DNA from: Alphaproteobacteria bacterium
Lineage (GTDB): Bacteria; Pseudomonadota; Alphaproteobacteria; JANQMY01
Direction: 5' to 3'
DNA: 64,000 nt
Assembly: GCA_028289425.1 (NCBI GenBank)
Contig: JANQPL010000017.1
Location: forward strand, 62,001 to 126,000
Shown here: positions 50,134 through 61,993 of the stretch, in pieces
Layout of the letters: the number at the start of each line of letters is the position of its first letter
Numbering within the stretch: position 1 is the first letter of the stretch
Program-made: the position numbers and the translations under genes
Notes under the pieces: generated by a model
Database searches by the model: none
What the model was told of the DNA's origin: nothing
Seen by the model: only the letters and a program-made list of their open reading frames with translations

Positions 50134-51863
50134 CCACTTCGTCGCCCGACTTTTCTCCAAAGTGTTCGGGAGTCCATGTTCCTTGTTCCGGTGCACATCG
50201 ATTGTCGGGAAATCGTGCACGAAAAGTGCTGCTCGATGGTGAAGCCAAGCAAATGGTGCAACACGGCCGAGACAGGGTTTTCATTACGGCTGTGCTATTT
50301 GTGTGTTGCTTTGCAGTGCTCGCCTTTCGGCTGATCGACCTGGCCGTTTTCAAGGCCTCGACGTCCGTCCAGGCTGGGGCTTACGTCCGCGACGAGTCAA
50401 TTGACCGAGCCGAAATTCGCGATCGAAATGGGGATGTTCTTGCGACCAATCTTGCGGTTCCCTCGGTGTTTGCGGACACCCGCGAGATTTGGGACGTCTA
50501 CGAAACAGCCACCAAGCTGCAGGAGGTTTTTCCCGATCTGGAGCTGGCAGGCTTAATGAACCGCCTTTCATGCGGCCGGGCCTTCGTGTGGATCAAACGC
50601 GATATCACACCCAAAGAGCACCAAGAGGTTCATCGGCTTGGGCTGCCGGGCATTGGCTTCCGAATGGCATCCCAGCGGGTGTATCCTAACGGCAATGTGG
50701 CGTCGCACGTCCTGGGTTACGTGGACATTGACAATCGCGGTATCGCCGGAATCGAGAAGACCATGGACGATGCGCTTCAAGATCTGGCCTTCGATGGTCA
50801 ATCGCTGGAGCTTGCCATTGACCTCCGTGCGCAACATGCGATGACGGACGAGCTCGTAAAGTCCATGAATACGTTCGACGCCAATGCGGCTGCCGGTCTG
50901 ATTATGGATGTGCAGACGGGCGAAATTCTCTCGATGGTGTCGCTGCCCGATTTCGATCCGAACCAAATCGCAAAATCTGAGGCCAACCACCGCTTCAACA
51001 GAACGACGCTTGGCACTTACGAGATGGGCTCGACCTTCAAAACTTTCACCGTCGCCATGGCACTAGAATCGGGATACGCAAACCTGAACACAAGGTTTGA
51101 CGCGCGGGCGCCCATTCGTATCGGCAGATTTTCAATTCGCGATTTTCATGCGGAGAACCGGTGGCTTTCGTTGTCGGAAGTGTTTCTTCATTCGTCGAAC
51201 ATTGGGTCGGCGCGCATCGCGTCTCAGATAGGCGCTGGCGCCCAAAAGAAATTCCTTACAAAACTCGGGTTGCTGGACAAGCCTTCACTAGAACTACCCG
51301 AAATAGGAATTCCCCAATTCCCCGATAAGTGGGGAGAGATCAGTACAATGACAATATCGTTTGGTCACGGAATTGCCGTAAGCCCAGTACAACTTGTTAC
51401 GGCAACGGCGGCGCTTGTGAATGGCGGCACTGTGGTCAAGCCAACGATATTGAAAAGGTCGTTTAAATCTAAATCAAATGGCCGGCGTGTCGTTACCGAA
51501 AAAACAAGCCAGCAAGTCCGAAACTTACTGCGCAACGTGGTACGCGATGGCACCGGCGGAAAAGCGGACGTCCAATATTACGATGTGGGTGGCAAGACCG
51601 GGACCGCCGAAAAGGCTAGCTCCAAAGGTTACCAACGGAAGGCCTTATTGTCGTCCTTTTTGGGTGTTTTCCCAATGAACGATCCAAAATATGTGGTCTT
51701 TGTGATGCTTGATGAGCCCAAGGGAATTCCTGAAACCTACGGCTATGCGACCGGCGGTTGGACGGCGGCGCCGACAGTTGGCAACGTCATCAAAAGATTG
51801 GGCTTCCTGTTTCCAATGGACCCCGTAGATGAAGAGGGAAGGGCGGTGCTGGCCTCCTTTTGA
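50130..51863 (+). CDS. ftsI: Peptidoglycan transpeptidase FtsI (PBP3)
   Basis: GSTFKTF (SxxK), SSN, GKTGTAEKA. Track start 49905 overlaps ftsL; ATG 50130 preferred. Confidence 0.96.
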   Translation: MTTSSPDFSPKCSGVHVPCSGAHRLSGNRARKVLLDGEAKQMVQHGRDRVFITAVLFVCCFAVLAFRLIDLAVFKASTSVQAGAYVRDESIDRAEIRDRNGDVLATNLAVPSVFADTREIWDVYETATKLQEVFPDLELAGLMNRLSCGRAFVWIKRDITPKEHQEVHRLGLPGIGFRMASQRVYPNGNVASHVLGYVDIDNRGIAGIEKTMDDALQDLAFDGQSLELAIDLRAQHAMTDELVKSMNTFDANAAAGLIMDVQTGEILSMVSLPDFDPNQIAKSEANHRFNRTTLGTYEMGSTFKTFTVAMALESGYANLNTRFDARAPIRIGRFSIRDFHAENRWLSLSEVFLHSSNIGSARIASQIGAGAQKKFLTKLGLLDKPSLELPEIGIPQFPDKWGEISTMTISFGHGIAVSPVQLVTATAALVNGGTVVKPTILKRSFKSKSNGRRVVTEKTSQQVRNLLRNVVRDGTGGKADVQYYDVGGKTGTAEKASSKGYQRKALLSSFLGVFPMNDPKYVVFVMLDEPKGIPETYGYATGGWTAAPTVGNVIKRLGFLFPMDPVDEEGRAVLASF

Positions 51864-51869
51864 TACTCG

Positions 51870-53345
51870 GTGGCCGCGCAACTGATGAGTTTGGTGGAAG
51901 ACAGAATGCCAATCACACTTTCCGAACATGAGCGAGAGCTGGACGTCGCGGGGTTGGCTGCTGATAGCCGAGCGGTGGAACCTGGATTCCTGTTTGCGGC
52001 GCTCGCCGGGTCCCAGACTGATGGTGCCTTATATGCGCGGGAAGCAATTCAGCGAGGCGCTGTCGCCGTGTTGTGTTCTAATTCCGCGTTTCATGAGTTA
52101 AAGGATGAGGCGGCAGTCATAATACCCGACGAGAATCCGCGTTTGAAACTGGCGCAGATCGCCTCTCGTTTCTATCCAAGGCAGCCGCAATCCATAGCCG
52201 CTGTGACGGGTACCAATGGAAAAACAAGCATTGCCTCGTTCGCAAGGCAAATTTGGTCGTCTGTTGGGTTGCGCGCGGCAAGTATGGGAACTTTGGGAGT
52301 CGTTTGGCCGGGCGGCGAAACCAAGCTCGCTCACACCACCCCAGATCCGATCGCTGTTCATCAGGCGTTGGATGACCTAACCGGTAAGGGCGTTACCCAT
52401 TTGGCGCTGGAGGCGTCCAGTCATGGGCTGGCGCAACATAGGTTGGATGGTGTGCGAATAAAGGCGGCGGCGTTTTCCAATCTCACGAGGGACCATCTAG
52501 ACTACCATCACAGCTTTGAAGCCTATCAATACGCCAAGTTTCGTCTCTTCGGAGAGCTTTTGGATCCTGGTCGTACGGCCGTGCTCAACGCCGATAGCGA
52601 CGTGTTCGCAGAGTTGGAGAATCTCTGCTGGGGCCGCGGTCAAAAGGTTTTTTCTGTCGGCTGGAGCGGTAAAGATATTCGATTGGAGTCGACAGATCTT
52701 CATCGCCATGGGCAGACACTAAATCTTCGATACAAGGGACAGCCAATTAAGGCCGAAATTCCGTTGGTTGGAAGTTTTCAAGCAACAAACGCATTGTTAG
52801 CGGTCGGATTGGTGATCGCTTGTGGAACGCCTGCCTCTGACGCCATCGGCGCAATCGAGCGCTTGGAAGGCGTTCCCGGCAGGCTTGAGCATGTGTTGGA
52901 CACCCGAAATGGAGCCTCCGTTTATGTCGATTACGCGCACACGCCGGATGCATTGTCGGCGGTCTTGACGGCCTTACGCCCGCATACAGAAGGTCGCCTA
53001 CATCTGGCATTTGGATGCGGTGGGGATCGCGACAAGGGGAAGCGCCAACAAATGGGCGACATCGCGCGACAGTTGGCCGATTTAACGATCATTACGGACG
53101 ATAATCCGAGGTCAGAGGAACCATCGACTATAAGGTCCGACATTCTCAAAGGCGCGCCTGCTGCAGAGAACATCGGAAACCGTGCAGATGCGATCCGACA
53201 CGCGTTGAAGAATCTTGACCCCGGCGATTTGCTGGTTGTTGCCGGCAAGGGGCACGAAGTGGGTCAAATTCTTCGCGACCGTACGGTCAGTTTCGACGAC
53301 CGGCTCGAAATCGCAAAGGCCGCGTCAGAATTGAGGCTCGTATGA
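51870..53345 (+). CDS. murE: UDP-N-acetylmuramoylalanyl-D-glutamate-2,6-diaminopimelate ligase
   Basis: VTGTNGKTSIASF, TTPDP, EASSHGL, DDNPRSEEP; GTG start. Confidence 0.96.
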   Translation: MAAQLMSLVEDRMPITLSEHERELDVAGLAADSRAVEPGFLFAALAGSQTDGALYAREAIQRGAVAVLCSNSAFHELKDEAAVIIPDENPRLKLAQIASRFYPRQPQSIAAVTGTNGKTSIASFARQIWSSVGLRAASMGTLGVVWPGGETKLAHTTPDPIAVHQALDDLTGKGVTHLALEASSHGLAQHRLDGVRIKAAAFSNLTRDHLDYHHSFEAYQYAKFRLFGELLDPGRTAVLNADSDVFAELENLCWGRGQKVFSVGWSGKDIRLESTDLHRHGQTLNLRYKGQPIKAEIPLVGSFQATNALLAVGLVIACGTPASDAIGAIERLEGVPGRLEHVLDTRNGASVYVDYAHTPDALSAVLTALRPHTEGRLHLAFGCGGDRDKGKRQQMGDIARQLADLTIITDDNPRSEEPSTIRSDILKGAPAAENIGNRADAIRHALKNLDPGDLLVVAGKGHEVGQILRDRTVSFDDRLEIAKAASELRLV

Positions 53346-54766
53346 ATTTGTCCAATGCGAGCTTGTGGACTTCAGAGGATGCGGCACGCGCCACTACGGG
53401 AACGAGTTCCCAGCCATGGACTGCGGAAGGTGTGTCGATCGACAGCCGCACCCTAGAGCGCGGTGACTTGTTTGTCGCCATCGATGGCCTGAATCAAGAT
53501 GGACATAAATATGTTTCGGCAGCCTTTGCAAAGGGTGCCTCAGCGGCGGTGGTTCACAAAGAAACGCAGAATTCGGACGGGCCGCTTCTGCAAGTATGCG
53601 ACACGTTGGAGGCCTTAAACGGTCTAGGGCGTGCGGCGCGAGAGCGTACTGAAGCGCGTATTGTCGCGGTGACCGGCAGCGCGGGTAAGACGAGCACCAA
53701 AGAAGCCTTGAAGGTCGCTCTTAGCCCTTCAGGAAAGACACACGCATCAGCAGCGTCTTACAACAATCTTTGGGGCGTGCCGCTGAGCTTGGCGAGAATG
53801 CCGGCAGACACCGAATATGGTGTTTTCGAGGTCGGCATGAACCATCCCGGAGAGATCGCTCCACTCGTCGGGCTCGTCAGGCCGCATGTTGCGATCGTAA
53901 CGACGATCCAGCCCGTTCACATCGAGTTTTTTGACAACATCGAACGCATTGCAGACGAAAAATCGGAGATATTTGGCGCGTTTGTAGAAGGCGGGTCCGC
54001 CATCGTCAACGCCGACAACCCTCATTACGAGCGGGTTAGACAGCATGCTGAACAGTTTGGAAGTAAGCGGATCATCGCCTTCGGAGAAAAAGCCGATGCC
54101 GACGCTCGCCTCATTTCCGCCAATGCCGGGGCCACCGGCAGCGACGTTGACGCCGATATTGTTGGACACAGAGTTAAGTTTCGCATCGGCATTGCAGGCC
54201 ATCACTTTGTCATGAATTCGCTGGCTGTACTTGCAGCGGTATCTGAACTCGGCGCGGATGTGGAAGCGGCGGCAGAAGCGCTTGGTAAACTTCAGCCGAC
54301 AGCCGGTCGGGGCGCCAGACATGAAATAGAACTGGCCGGAAACAAACTTTTGCTGATCGATGAAAGCTACAATGCCAATCCATCTTCTGTAGCAGCAGCC
54401 CTTCGCGTGCTGTCATCCGTTTCGCCAAACAAGGGCGGACGTCACATTGCCGTTCTCGGCGACATGCTTGAATTGGGTGAAGACGCGGATGCTTTCCATC
54501 GCGGACTGTCAGAAAATCTTGTTCAAAACCGAATTGATCGTGTGTTTCTGTCCGGCGAACATATGGCAGCGCTTTGGGAGGTGCTGCCTGATGATTTGCG
54601 TGGTGCTTATGTCCCAAATGCCGAGGATCTCATTGACCCCCTTTGCGGGGATTTGCGGGGCGGTGACGTTGTCATGGTCAAGGGGTCATTGGGAAGTCGA
54701 ATGGGAAAGATAGTTCAGCATTTATTGGCCCACCGCGCCGGTGCTGAAGCGACCGGGGGAGGGTAA
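53342..54766 (+). CDS. murF: UDP-N-acetylmuramoyl-tripeptide-D-alanyl-D-alanine ligase
   Basis: VTGSAGKTSTKEAL, YNNLWGVPLSLARMP, DESYNANPSSVAAAL, GDMLELG. Confidence 0.96.
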   Translation: MNLSNASLWTSEDAARATTGTSSQPWTAEGVSIDSRTLERGDLFVAIDGLNQDGHKYVSAAFAKGASAAVVHKETQNSDGPLLQVCDTLEALNGLGRAARERTEARIVAVTGSAGKTSTKEALKVALSPSGKTHASAASYNNLWGVPLSLARMPADTEYGVFEVGMNHPGEIAPLVGLVRPHVAIVTTIQPVHIEFFDNIERIADEKSEIFGAFVEGGSAIVNADNPHYERVRQHAEQFGSKRIIAFGEKADADARLISANAGATGSDVDADIVGHRVKFRIGIAGHHFVMNSLAVLAAVSELGADVEAAAEALGKLQPTAGRGARHEIELAGNKLLLIDESYNANPSSVAAALRVLSSVSPNKGGRHIAVLGDMLELGEDADAFHRGLSENLVQNRIDRVFLSGEHMAALWEVLPDDLRGAYVPNAEDLIDPLCGDLRGGDVVMVKGSLGSRMGKIVQHLLAHRAGAEATGGG

Positions 54767-54772
54767 GGGTCA

Positions 54773-55864
54773 GTGCTGTATCATCTTTTGTTTCCCTTAA
54801 GCGATCAATACGGCGTGTTTAACGTATTTCAGTACACCACTTTTCGAACCGGTGGTGCGGTGATGACTGCCTTGTTCGTCAGTTTGTTTTTCGGACCACG
54901 CATCATCGACCTGCTGCGCTCGAAACAGAGTGTCGGTCAACCCATTCGGGAAGAGGGTCCGGAAACCCATCTATTGACCAAGAAGGGAACGCCAACGATG
55001 GGCGGTTTCCTTATTCTCTTCGGCGTCCTGGTCGGTACTTTGTTGTGGGCGGACCTGACTAACCAATATGTGTGGGCTGTGCTGCTTGTCACGGTCGGAT
55101 TTGGGTTTGTCGGATTCGTCGACGACTATCTGAAAGTGACAAAACAATCGAGCGATGGGATTTCGGGCCGGCTGAAGCTTGCGTCCCAATTTCTGTTTGC
55201 GTTTGGCGCGGTGGTGTGGGTGCAGTCCATCATGGGTCCGGAATTAGGCGCGTCTGTCGCCGTGCCGTTCTTTAAGGATCTGCTGATCAATCTTACATGG
55301 TTCGGGTTTATTGTCTTTGCCATGCTGGTCATTGTCGGCTCGTCGAATGCCGTAAATCTTACGGACGGTTTGGATGGACTTGCGATCGTTCCCATAATGA
55401 TCGCCGTGTCGAGTTTCGCGCTGATTGCTTATCTCACCAGCAATGAAGTGTTCGCGAACTATCTGCAAATCAATTTCGTTCGCGGGACTGATGAGCTCGT
55501 GATTCTGTGTGGCGCGATTGTCGGCGCCGGTCTTGGCTTCCTCTGGTTCAATGCGCCGCCGGCGATGGTGTTCATGGGCGACACGGGGTCGCTTTCGCTC
55601 GGAGGCGCCGTTGGCGCAATTAGCGTTGCCACAAAACATGAGCTGGTATTAGCCATTATCGGTGGTTTGTTCGTGCTTGAGGCTGTCTCGGTGATCGTGC
55701 AGGTTGCATCTTTCAAACTGACGGGAAAACGCGTTTTTCGAATGGCGCCTATCCACCATCATTTTGAGCAGATGGGGTGGTCGGAGCCGACAATCGTCAT
55801 CCGGTTTTGGATTATTGCCGTTGTGCTCGCCCTGATTGGGCTTACCACATTGAAGTTGAGGTAG
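54773..55864 (+). CDS. mraY: Phospho-N-acetylmuramoyl-pentapeptide transferase
   Basis: [53 protein letters not shown] start. Confidence 0.97.
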   Translation: MLYHLLFPLSDQYGVFNVFQYTTFRTGGAVMTALFVSLFFGPRIIDLLRSKQSVGQPIREEGPETHLLTKKGTPTMGGFLILFGVLVGTLLWADLTNQYVWAVLLVTVGFGFVGFVDDYLKVTKQSSDGISGRLKLASQFLFAFGAVVWVQSIMGPELGASVAVPFFKDLLINLTWFGFIVFAMLVIVGSSNAVNLTDGLDGLAIVPIMIAVSSFALIAYLTSNEVFANYLQINFVRGTDELVILCGAIVGAGLGFLWFNAPPAMVFMGDTGSLSLGGAVGAISVATKHELVLAIIGGLFVLEAVSVIVQVASFKLTGKRVFRMAPIHHHFEQMGWSEPTIVIRFWIIAVVLALIGLTTLKLR

Positions 55865-55869
55865 GGTCG

Positions 55870-57288
55870 TTGATCCCTGTACGCACGTTGTGTGGAAAGA
55901 AAGCTGCCGTATTCGGTTTGGCGCGATCAGGCCTCGCTGCCATTCGTGCTTTAAAGGCGGCTGGTGCTGACGTGGTGGCGTGGGACGATGACGAAGAAAA
56001 AAGGGGAGAAGCGGCAACGACCGGTGCGGACGTCGAAAACTTGTATGACGCGGATTGGGCGACAATCGACGCTTGCATCTTAAGTCCCGGAGTGCCGCTT
56101 ACCCACCCGGCACCACATACAATCGTGACAACGGCGCAGGAGAACGACGTCGAGGTAATTGGTGATCTCGAGTTGTTTGCGCGCGAACTAGCAAATGTCG
56201 TAACTGCCCCAAAACTGATTTGCATAACCGGCACAAATGGCAAGTCAACGACGACCTCTCTTGTCGGCCATCTTTTGAGCGATGGCGGTGTGTCTTGTGA
56301 CATTGGCGGCAACATAGGCGAGCCTGCCCTGGCGCTAACTGAGTTTTCTGCCAACAAAAAAGCATATGTGCTGGAGGTTTCTTCATATCAATTGGACCTC
56401 TCGCCAAGCCTTAAACCTGATGTGTCGGTTCTGCTTAATATATCTCCGGACCACTTGGACCGGCATGGCGGTATAAATGGATATGTTTCTTCCAAGAAGA
56501 AAATCTTCAAAAATCAGGGAAGTTCTGAAACGGCGGTCGTGAGCGTAGACGATCCGCATACGTCGGAAATCTGTACGGAGTTATCGCAAAGTGGCATTGG
56601 CCAAGTTATTCCCATTTCTGTTGGCAAAGCGCTCAGTAAAGGTATCTACGTAATCGATGGAATCTTATTCGATGGGCTCGACACTCCCGCCGTCGAAGTT
56701 GCCGATCTCCACGAATGTCCAAATCTCTTAGGCCCGCACAATTGGCAAAATGTAGCGGCGGGATTTGCTGTCGGAAGAACGCTGGGTGTTGCAAGCGATG
56801 CCGTTGTCCGCGCGCTCATGTCGTTTGCAGGTCTCCCTCACCGGCTAGAATTGATTGCACGATTGAATGGAGTCCGCTTCATCAATGACTCCAAGGCGAC
56901 TAACGTCGACGCGGCTAGACAAGCGCTGTCTGCGTTTGACAATATCTATTGGATTGCGGGCGGAAGGTCGAAAACGAATTCTCTGGACAGTTTGGAGCCT
57001 TACCTGCCACGCGTAAAACACGCATACCTCATCGGCGAGTCGGCCGAAGCTTTATCTGGATCGCTCAACGGACTGGCCGACAGTAAGGTATCCGGTACGT
57101 TGATGGCTGCCTTGCATCAAGCCTACGAAGACGCGCGGAGCGATGGTGTATCAGATCCCGTAATTCTGTTGTCTCCGGCCTGCGCATCGTTTGATCAGTT
57201 TTCGGATTTTGAAGACCGCGGTGATCAGTTTCGTCGCGCTGTTCAAGACCTGGTCGCACATGACGATCGGGGGGGAGCGGCGGCATGA
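55870..57288 (+). CDS. murD: UDP-N-acetylmuramoylalanine-D-glutamate ligase
   Basis: VFGLARSGLAAIRAL, ITGTNGKSTTTSLVGHLL, EVSSYQLD, NDSKATN. Track start 55777 overlaps mraY; a TTG start at 55870 is likely. Confidence 0.95.
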   Translation: MIPVRTLCGKKAAVFGLARSGLAAIRALKAAGADVVAWDDDEEKRGEAATTGADVENLYDADWATIDACILSPGVPLTHPAPHTIVTTAQENDVEVIGDLELFARELANVVTAPKLICITGTNGKSTTTSLVGHLLSDGGVSCDIGGNIGEPALALTEFSANKKAYVLEVSSYQLDLSPSLKPDVSVLLNISPDHLDRHGGINGYVSSKKKIFKNQGSSETAVVSVDDPHTSEICTELSQSGIGQVIPISVGKALSKGIYVIDGILFDGLDTPAVEVADLHECPNLLGPHNWQNVAAGFAVGRTLGVASDAVVRALMSFAGLPHRLELIARLNGVRFINDSKATNVDAARQALSAFDNIYWIAGGRSKTNSLDSLEPYLPRVKHAYLIGESAEALSGSLNGLADSKVSGTLMAALHQAYEDARSDGVSDPVILLSPACASFDQFSDFEDRGDQFRRAVQDLVAHDDRGGAAA

Positions 57289-58424
57289 ATTCGGTACCCA
57301 GAACCGACCGGAGTGTTGTTGGCCAATGGTGGTGGACTGTCGATCGAGTTTCCCTGTTGGTTATTCTGACACTCATTCTTGGGGGCGTGGTTTTTTCTAT
57401 GGCTGCAAGCCCTCCTGTCGCGGATCGATTGGACCTGAACTCATTCCACTTTGTCTACAGACAAATTCTCTTTGTCGTTCCGACGCTTATGTTCTTGGTG
57501 GCTATTTCATTGCTGAGTCCACGGGGCGTCAGACGTGTTGCTGCAATTGTCTTTGTATCGGGCATGTTGTTGATGATTGCGACCCTCTTTGTAGGGGCCG
57601 AGGTAAAGGGTGCCACCAGGTGGATCTCGATTGGGTCATTCACATTGCAGCCTTCGGAGTTTGTTAAACCAGCCTTCGTCGTCTTGGCGGCGTGGCTGTT
57701 TGCGGAAGGCAAGCGGCACGCAGATATTCCGGGCAATGCACTATCGGCGATTATCTTTCTGCTTTTTTTGGGGCTGCTGGTTTTGCAGCCGGATTTCGGC
57801 CAAGCAATCCTGATATCGCTTGTCTGGGGAACGATGTTCTTTCTGTCGGGCATCTCCTGGCCATGGATTGGCGGACTGGCGATGGCCGGGTTGGCTGGAT
57901 TGATTGCGTCGTATCATCTTGTGCCTCATGTCTCGAGCCGTGTTGACCGGTTCCTGTTTCCGGAGTCCGGCGATACCTATCAGATCGACAAAGCACTAGA
58001 CGCATTCACCCACGGCGGTGTGCTTGGAAGAGGGCCCGGTGAGGGGCGCATAAAGGAGATCATTCCTGACGCGCATACTGACTTCATTTTTGCGGTCTTG
58101 GCGGAAGAATATGGTCTTGTTCTCTGCTTGGTGATCATTGTTCTCTTTGCAATCGTTGTAATGCGGGTTTTTGCCAGAGCGCTGGAGGAAGTTGACGATT
58201 TTTCCTTCATAGCGTCTTGCGGCTTGATTTCCTTGTTTGGCTACCAGGCGATCATCAATATGGCGGTGAACTTAAACCTGGTCCCGGCCAAAGGGATGAC
58301 GCTGCCGTTCTTGTCTTATGGCGGTTCGTCCCTGCTGTCTCTGTCGATAACGATGGGAATGGTGCTCGCGTTAACGCGGCGTCGAAGTATGTTCGCCGCA
58401 CTACAGGCTTCCGCGGTACGATGA
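57285..58424 (+). CDS. ftsW: SEDS peptidoglycan polymerase FtsW
   Basis: Ten TM; GATRWISIGSFTLQPSEFVKPAFVVLAAW, LQPDFGQA, PAKGMTLPFLSYGGSSL. Confidence 0.97.
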   Translation: MNSVPRTDRSVVGQWWWTVDRVSLLVILTLILGGVVFSMAASPPVADRLDLNSFHFVYRQILFVVPTLMFLVAISLLSPRGVRRVAAIVFVSGMLLMIATLFVGAEVKGATRWISIGSFTLQPSEFVKPAFVVLAAWLFAEGKRHADIPGNALSAIIFLLFLGLLVLQPDFGQAILISLVWGTMFFLSGISWPWIGGLAMAGLAGLIASYHLVPHVSSRVDRFLFPESGDTYQIDKALDAFTHGGVLGRGPGEGRIKEIIPDAHTDFIFAVLAEEYGLVLCLVIIVLFAIVVMRVFARALEEVDDFSFIASCGLISLFGYQAIINMAVNLNLVPAKGMTLPFLSYGGSSLLSLSITMGMVLALTRRRSMFAALQASAVR

Positions 58425-59611
58425 ACGCAAACGTACAAAATAGGTTGCCGCCGATTATCATTGCGGCAGGAGGCACTGGCGGCCATTTGTTTCCCGCGCA
58501 AGCACTCGCGACCGAGATGATCCGGAGGGGCCGCCGCCTCGTGCTTATTACAGATAACCGTGGTGAGGGGTTTGCGAAAAGCTTTCCCGGTGCGGACGTT
58601 GCGCACATTAGAGCAGCGACATTTGCCGGCGCTGGCATAGTCGGTCGCTTGCGCGCCGGCATTAAGATCATGCTTGGTATTTATGATGCGTTTCGCATCC
58701 TAAGGGCGGAAAAGCCCAGGGTGGTCATTGGATTTGGTGGGTATCCATCATTCCCAACCATGGTTGCCGCCATGTTGGCAGGTATCAGGCGGTGCGTACA
58801 CGAACAGAATGCGATTTTAGGGCGCGTCAATAGAGTAATTGCAACGCGCATTAATGTTATTGCGTCAACTTTCGGAAAGTTTGATGGCGTATCGGCAAGC
58901 ATAAACGAGAAGGTGGTAATAACCGGCAATCCGCTACGCGACCCGATCACTGCAAGGGCCGGAAGCTCTTTCAGCGGGCCCTCGCCGCAGGGTGAAATAC
59001 AATTGCTTGTTTTCGGCGGAAGCCAAGGGGCACGCATATTTAGCGATATGATGCCAGAAACCATCGAGCGCTTGCCTCAAGAAATCAAAACTCGTTTGCG
59101 GGTTGTGCAGCAATCTCGTCCGGAAGACGAGGCGCGTGTTGTACAGGCTTACAAGGACGCAGGCGTGAACGCTGAGGTCTCTTCCTTTTTCGACGATATG
59201 GCGGAGCGTATTGCGCGCGCCCATCTAATCATCTGCCGGTCGGGTGCCTCGACGGTTTGTGAAATTGCCGCAATTGGCAGGCCTGCCATATTCGTTCCCC
59301 TGCCGACGGCGATGGATGACCATCAGACGGTCAATGCAGCATATTTGGCGGCGTCGGGTGCAGCATGGACAATTCCACAATCGCAACTTTCAGCCCCAGC
59401 ACTTGCCGATAAGTTAGCAGGCTTGTTTGCCGGTTCGGATGATCTCGCGAATGCTGCTCAGAAGGCAAGGGCGTTCGGTCGAGTCGGCGCAGCGGCGGTA
59501 TTGGCGGATGTGCTGGAGGATGTGGAGGCTAGAAGGCCACTGCGCGTGTCGAGCTCCGAAGAAAACGGAAGTTCAAGCGTCAATGATTTCAACCGTGCGG
59601 TGAACTCATGA
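58421..59611 (+). CDS. murG: UDP-GlcNAc:undecaprenyl-pyrophosphoryl-MurNAc-pentapeptide transferase
   Basis: [58 protein letters not shown]; start moved to ATG 58421. Confidence 0.96.
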   Translation: MNANVQNRLPPIIIAAGGTGGHLFPAQALATEMIRRGRRLVLITDNRGEGFAKSFPGADVAHIRAATFAGAGIVGRLRAGIKIMLGIYDAFRILRAEKPRVVIGFGGYPSFPTMVAAMLAGIRRCVHEQNAILGRVNRVIATRINVIASTFGKFDGVSASINEKVVITGNPLRDPITARAGSSFSGPSPQGEIQLLVFGGSQGARIFSDMMPETIERLPQEIKTRLRVVQQSRPEDEARVVQAYKDAGVNAEVSSFFDDMAERIARAHLIICRSGASTVCEIAAIGRPAIFVPLPTAMDDHQTVNAAYLAASGAAWTIPQSQLSAPALADKLAGLFAGSDDLANAAQKARAFGRVGAAAVLADVLEDVEARRPLRVSSSEENGSSSVNDFNRAVNS

Positions 59612-59627
59612 TCAGCCGGGGCAAATC

Positions 59628-61052
59628 ATGAGAGCGCTTCCGTTTGACATTGGCACAATTCACTTCGTCGGCATTGGAGGTATCGGCATGAGCGGCATTG
59701 CCGAAGTCATGCACAATCTTGGGTATTCGGTCCAGGGCAGTGACCTTGCCGAAAACACAAATGTACTCCGGCTGAAAGAGTTGGGAGTCCCGATCTACAC
59801 GGGACAAAAATCCGAACACCTGGGAAGTGCGTCTGTGGTTGTTGTGTCCTCGGCGATTGCGGAAGATAACGAGGAGTATTTGGCTGCCCAAAAACGTCAT
59901 CTTCCCATCGTGCGACGTGCCGAAATGCTTGCCGAGTTGATGCGCTTCAAGTGGTCTGTCGCAATTGGCGGTACCCATGGCAAAACAACCACCACGTCGC
60001 TCGTGGCGGCATTGTTTGATGGTGCAGGCATGGACCCCACGGTCATTAACGGCGGCATCATCAACGCCTACGGCACAAATGCCCGCAAGGGTGAAGGCCA
60101 ATGGATGATTGTGGAAGCCGACGAAAGTGATGGCTCATTCATTCGGCTGCCGGCAACCGTCGGCGTCGTGACAAACATCGATCCGGAACATATGGATCAC
60201 TACGGAAGCCTTGAGCAATTGAGGCTGTCGTTTCAAACATTTATTGAAAACATCCCGTTTTATGGATTCGCGGTGATGTGTATCGATCATCCGGAAGTGC
60301 AGGCCATGATTGGTCGTGTGCGGGACAAGCGGATCATCTCCTACGGGTTAAGCCCCCAAGCGGATGTTCGGGCGGAAAACCTGACACGCGACAAAGACGG
60401 ATCGTGTTTCGATGTGGTTGCAACCAATCGGATCACCGGCGAAGTAAAGTACGTATCGGAATTGTGGTTGCCGATGCCCGGCGATCACAACATTCAGAAC
60501 GCATTGGCGGCGATCGCCGTTGCGCTTGAATTGGATATCTCGCCCGATCGCATACGCAATGCATTGAAGGCTTTCGGCGGCGTTAAACGACGCTTCACCA
60601 AAACCGGTGAATGGAATGGCGTTACGATTATTGATGACTACGGACATCATCCGGTGGAAATCGCATCCGTACTCAAAGCAGCAAGACAATCATTGGACGG
60701 AAACCTGTTTGCCGTGGTTCAGCCGCATCGCTATTCGAGATTGAAAGACCTGTTCGACGATTTCTGCACCTGCTTCAACGATGCGGATACGGTGATTGTG
60801 GCGCCGGTATATCCGGCGGGCGAGCAACCGATTGATGGATTCGACCGGGACAGTTTGATCGAAGGCGTGCGGGCGCATGGCCACAGACATGTTGTTGCTC
60901 TGGACAGCTCCACTGAATTGGCTGGTTTGATCTCGAAACTGAGTAATCCCAGGGATGTCGTCGTCTGCCTCGGGGCGGGCTCCATCACGCAGTGGGCAAA
61001 CGAACTGCCGTCCCAGCTCAACAAACTAACTGGCGTTGGTCGGAGAACATGA
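59628..61052 (+). CDS. murC: UDP-N-acetylmuramate-L-alanine ligase
   Basis: [50 protein letters not shown]. Confidence 0.97.
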   Translation: MRALPFDIGTIHFVGIGGIGMSGIAEVMHNLGYSVQGSDLAENTNVLRLKELGVPIYTGQKSEHLGSASVVVVSSAIAEDNEEYLAAQKRHLPIVRRAEMLAELMRFKWSVAIGGTHGKTTTTSLVAALFDGAGMDPTVINGGIINAYGTNARKGEGQWMIVEADESDGSFIRLPATVGVVTNIDPEHMDHYGSLEQLRLSFQTFIENIPFYGFAVMCIDHPEVQAMIGRVRDKRIISYGLSPQADVRAENLTRDKDGSCFDVVATNRITGEVKYVSELWLPMPGDHNIQNALAAIAVALELDISPDRIRNALKAFGGVKRRFTKTGEWNGVTIIDDYGHHPVEIASVLKAARQSLDGNLFAVVQPHRYSRLKDLFDDFCTCFNDADTVIVAPVYPAGEQPIDGFDRDSLIEGVRAHGHRHVVALDSSTELAGLISKLSNPRDVVVCLGAGSITQWANELPSQLNKLTGVGRRT

Positions 61053-61993
61053 GCGTGCCGGCGCGAAATGGCATTGGCGATTGGCTGCCCGATCACTTGC
61101 ACCGTCGGGTGGATTCGGACGTTCCCCTGGCGCCCATCACGTGGTTTCGCGTTGGAGGACCGGCAAAGATCTTGTTCAAGCCCAAGACCATTACTGAGCT
61201 GTCCGAGTTCATGCAGTGCATGCCGTGGGACATGCCTTATGCAACACTTGGTGTTGGCTCGAATGTGCTCATACGAGACGGCGGATTTGATGGGGTGGTC
61301 ATCCGGCTTGCCGGTGATTTCACAAAAATAGAAATTGAGGATGAAAACCGCGTTCGCGTTGGCGCAGCGGCGCTCGATGTTGCCGTGGCCCGATTGGCCG
61401 CAAAACATTGCGTTGCAGGCCTCGAATTTTTGCGGGGAATTCCAGGTACCATCGGAGGCGCGCTGCGCATGAATGCGGGCGCCTACGGCCGCGAAATAAA
61501 AGACGTACTTGTTGAAGCGACTGCGGTGGGCCGGGACGGCGAATTGCAACGCCTGATGCTGAGCGACTTAAACTACGGCTATAGATCAAGCGGTGCGGAT
61601 GAAAAACTTGTGTTCACCGGTGCGGTGCTTTGCGGCGCAAAAGGTACGCAAGAAGAAATCCGCGACAAGATGGACCAAATCACTGAAGCTCGAGAATCCT
61701 CCCAACCGATCCGCAGCAGAACCGGCGGCAGCACATTCAAAAATCCGCCGGCCGACCAATCTGCTGGGCGTCGCGCGTGGGAACTCATTGATGAAGCCGG
61801 CTGCCGTGGGCTTCGAAATGGCGGAGCGCAGGTCTCCGAACAGCACTGCAACTTCTTAATCAACCATGGCGACGCGACTTCGAAAGATCTGGAGGAGCTT
61901 GGCGAAACAGTTCGGCGAAAAGTCCTCGAAAAAACCTCTGTCTCTCTGGATTGGGAGATAAAGAGGTTGGGCCAGGAGGCACCAAGTGAATAA
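61049..61993 (+). CDS. murB: UDP-N-acetylmuramate dehydrogenase
   Basis: [61 protein letters not shown]; start moved to ATG 61049. Confidence 0.95.
   Translation: MSVPARNGIGDWLPDHLHRRVDSDVPLAPITWFRVGGPAKILFKPKTITELSEFMQCMPWDMPYATLGVGSNVLIRDGGFDGVVIRLAGDFTKIEIEDENRVRVGAAALDVAVARLAAKHCVAGLEFLRGIPGTIGGALRMNAGAYGREIKDVLVEATAVGRDGELQRLMLSDLNYGYRSSGADEKLVFTGAVLCGAKGTQEEIRDKMDQITEARESSQPIRSRTGGSTFKNPPADQSAGRRAWELIDEAGCRGLRNGGAQVSEQHCNFLINHGDATSKDLEELGETVRRKVLEKTSVSLDWEIKRLGQEAPSE

Noticed and set aside
60731-61549. 272-aa minus ORF antisense to murC/murB
   Set aside because: Shadow of two essential genes; no recognisable motifs.
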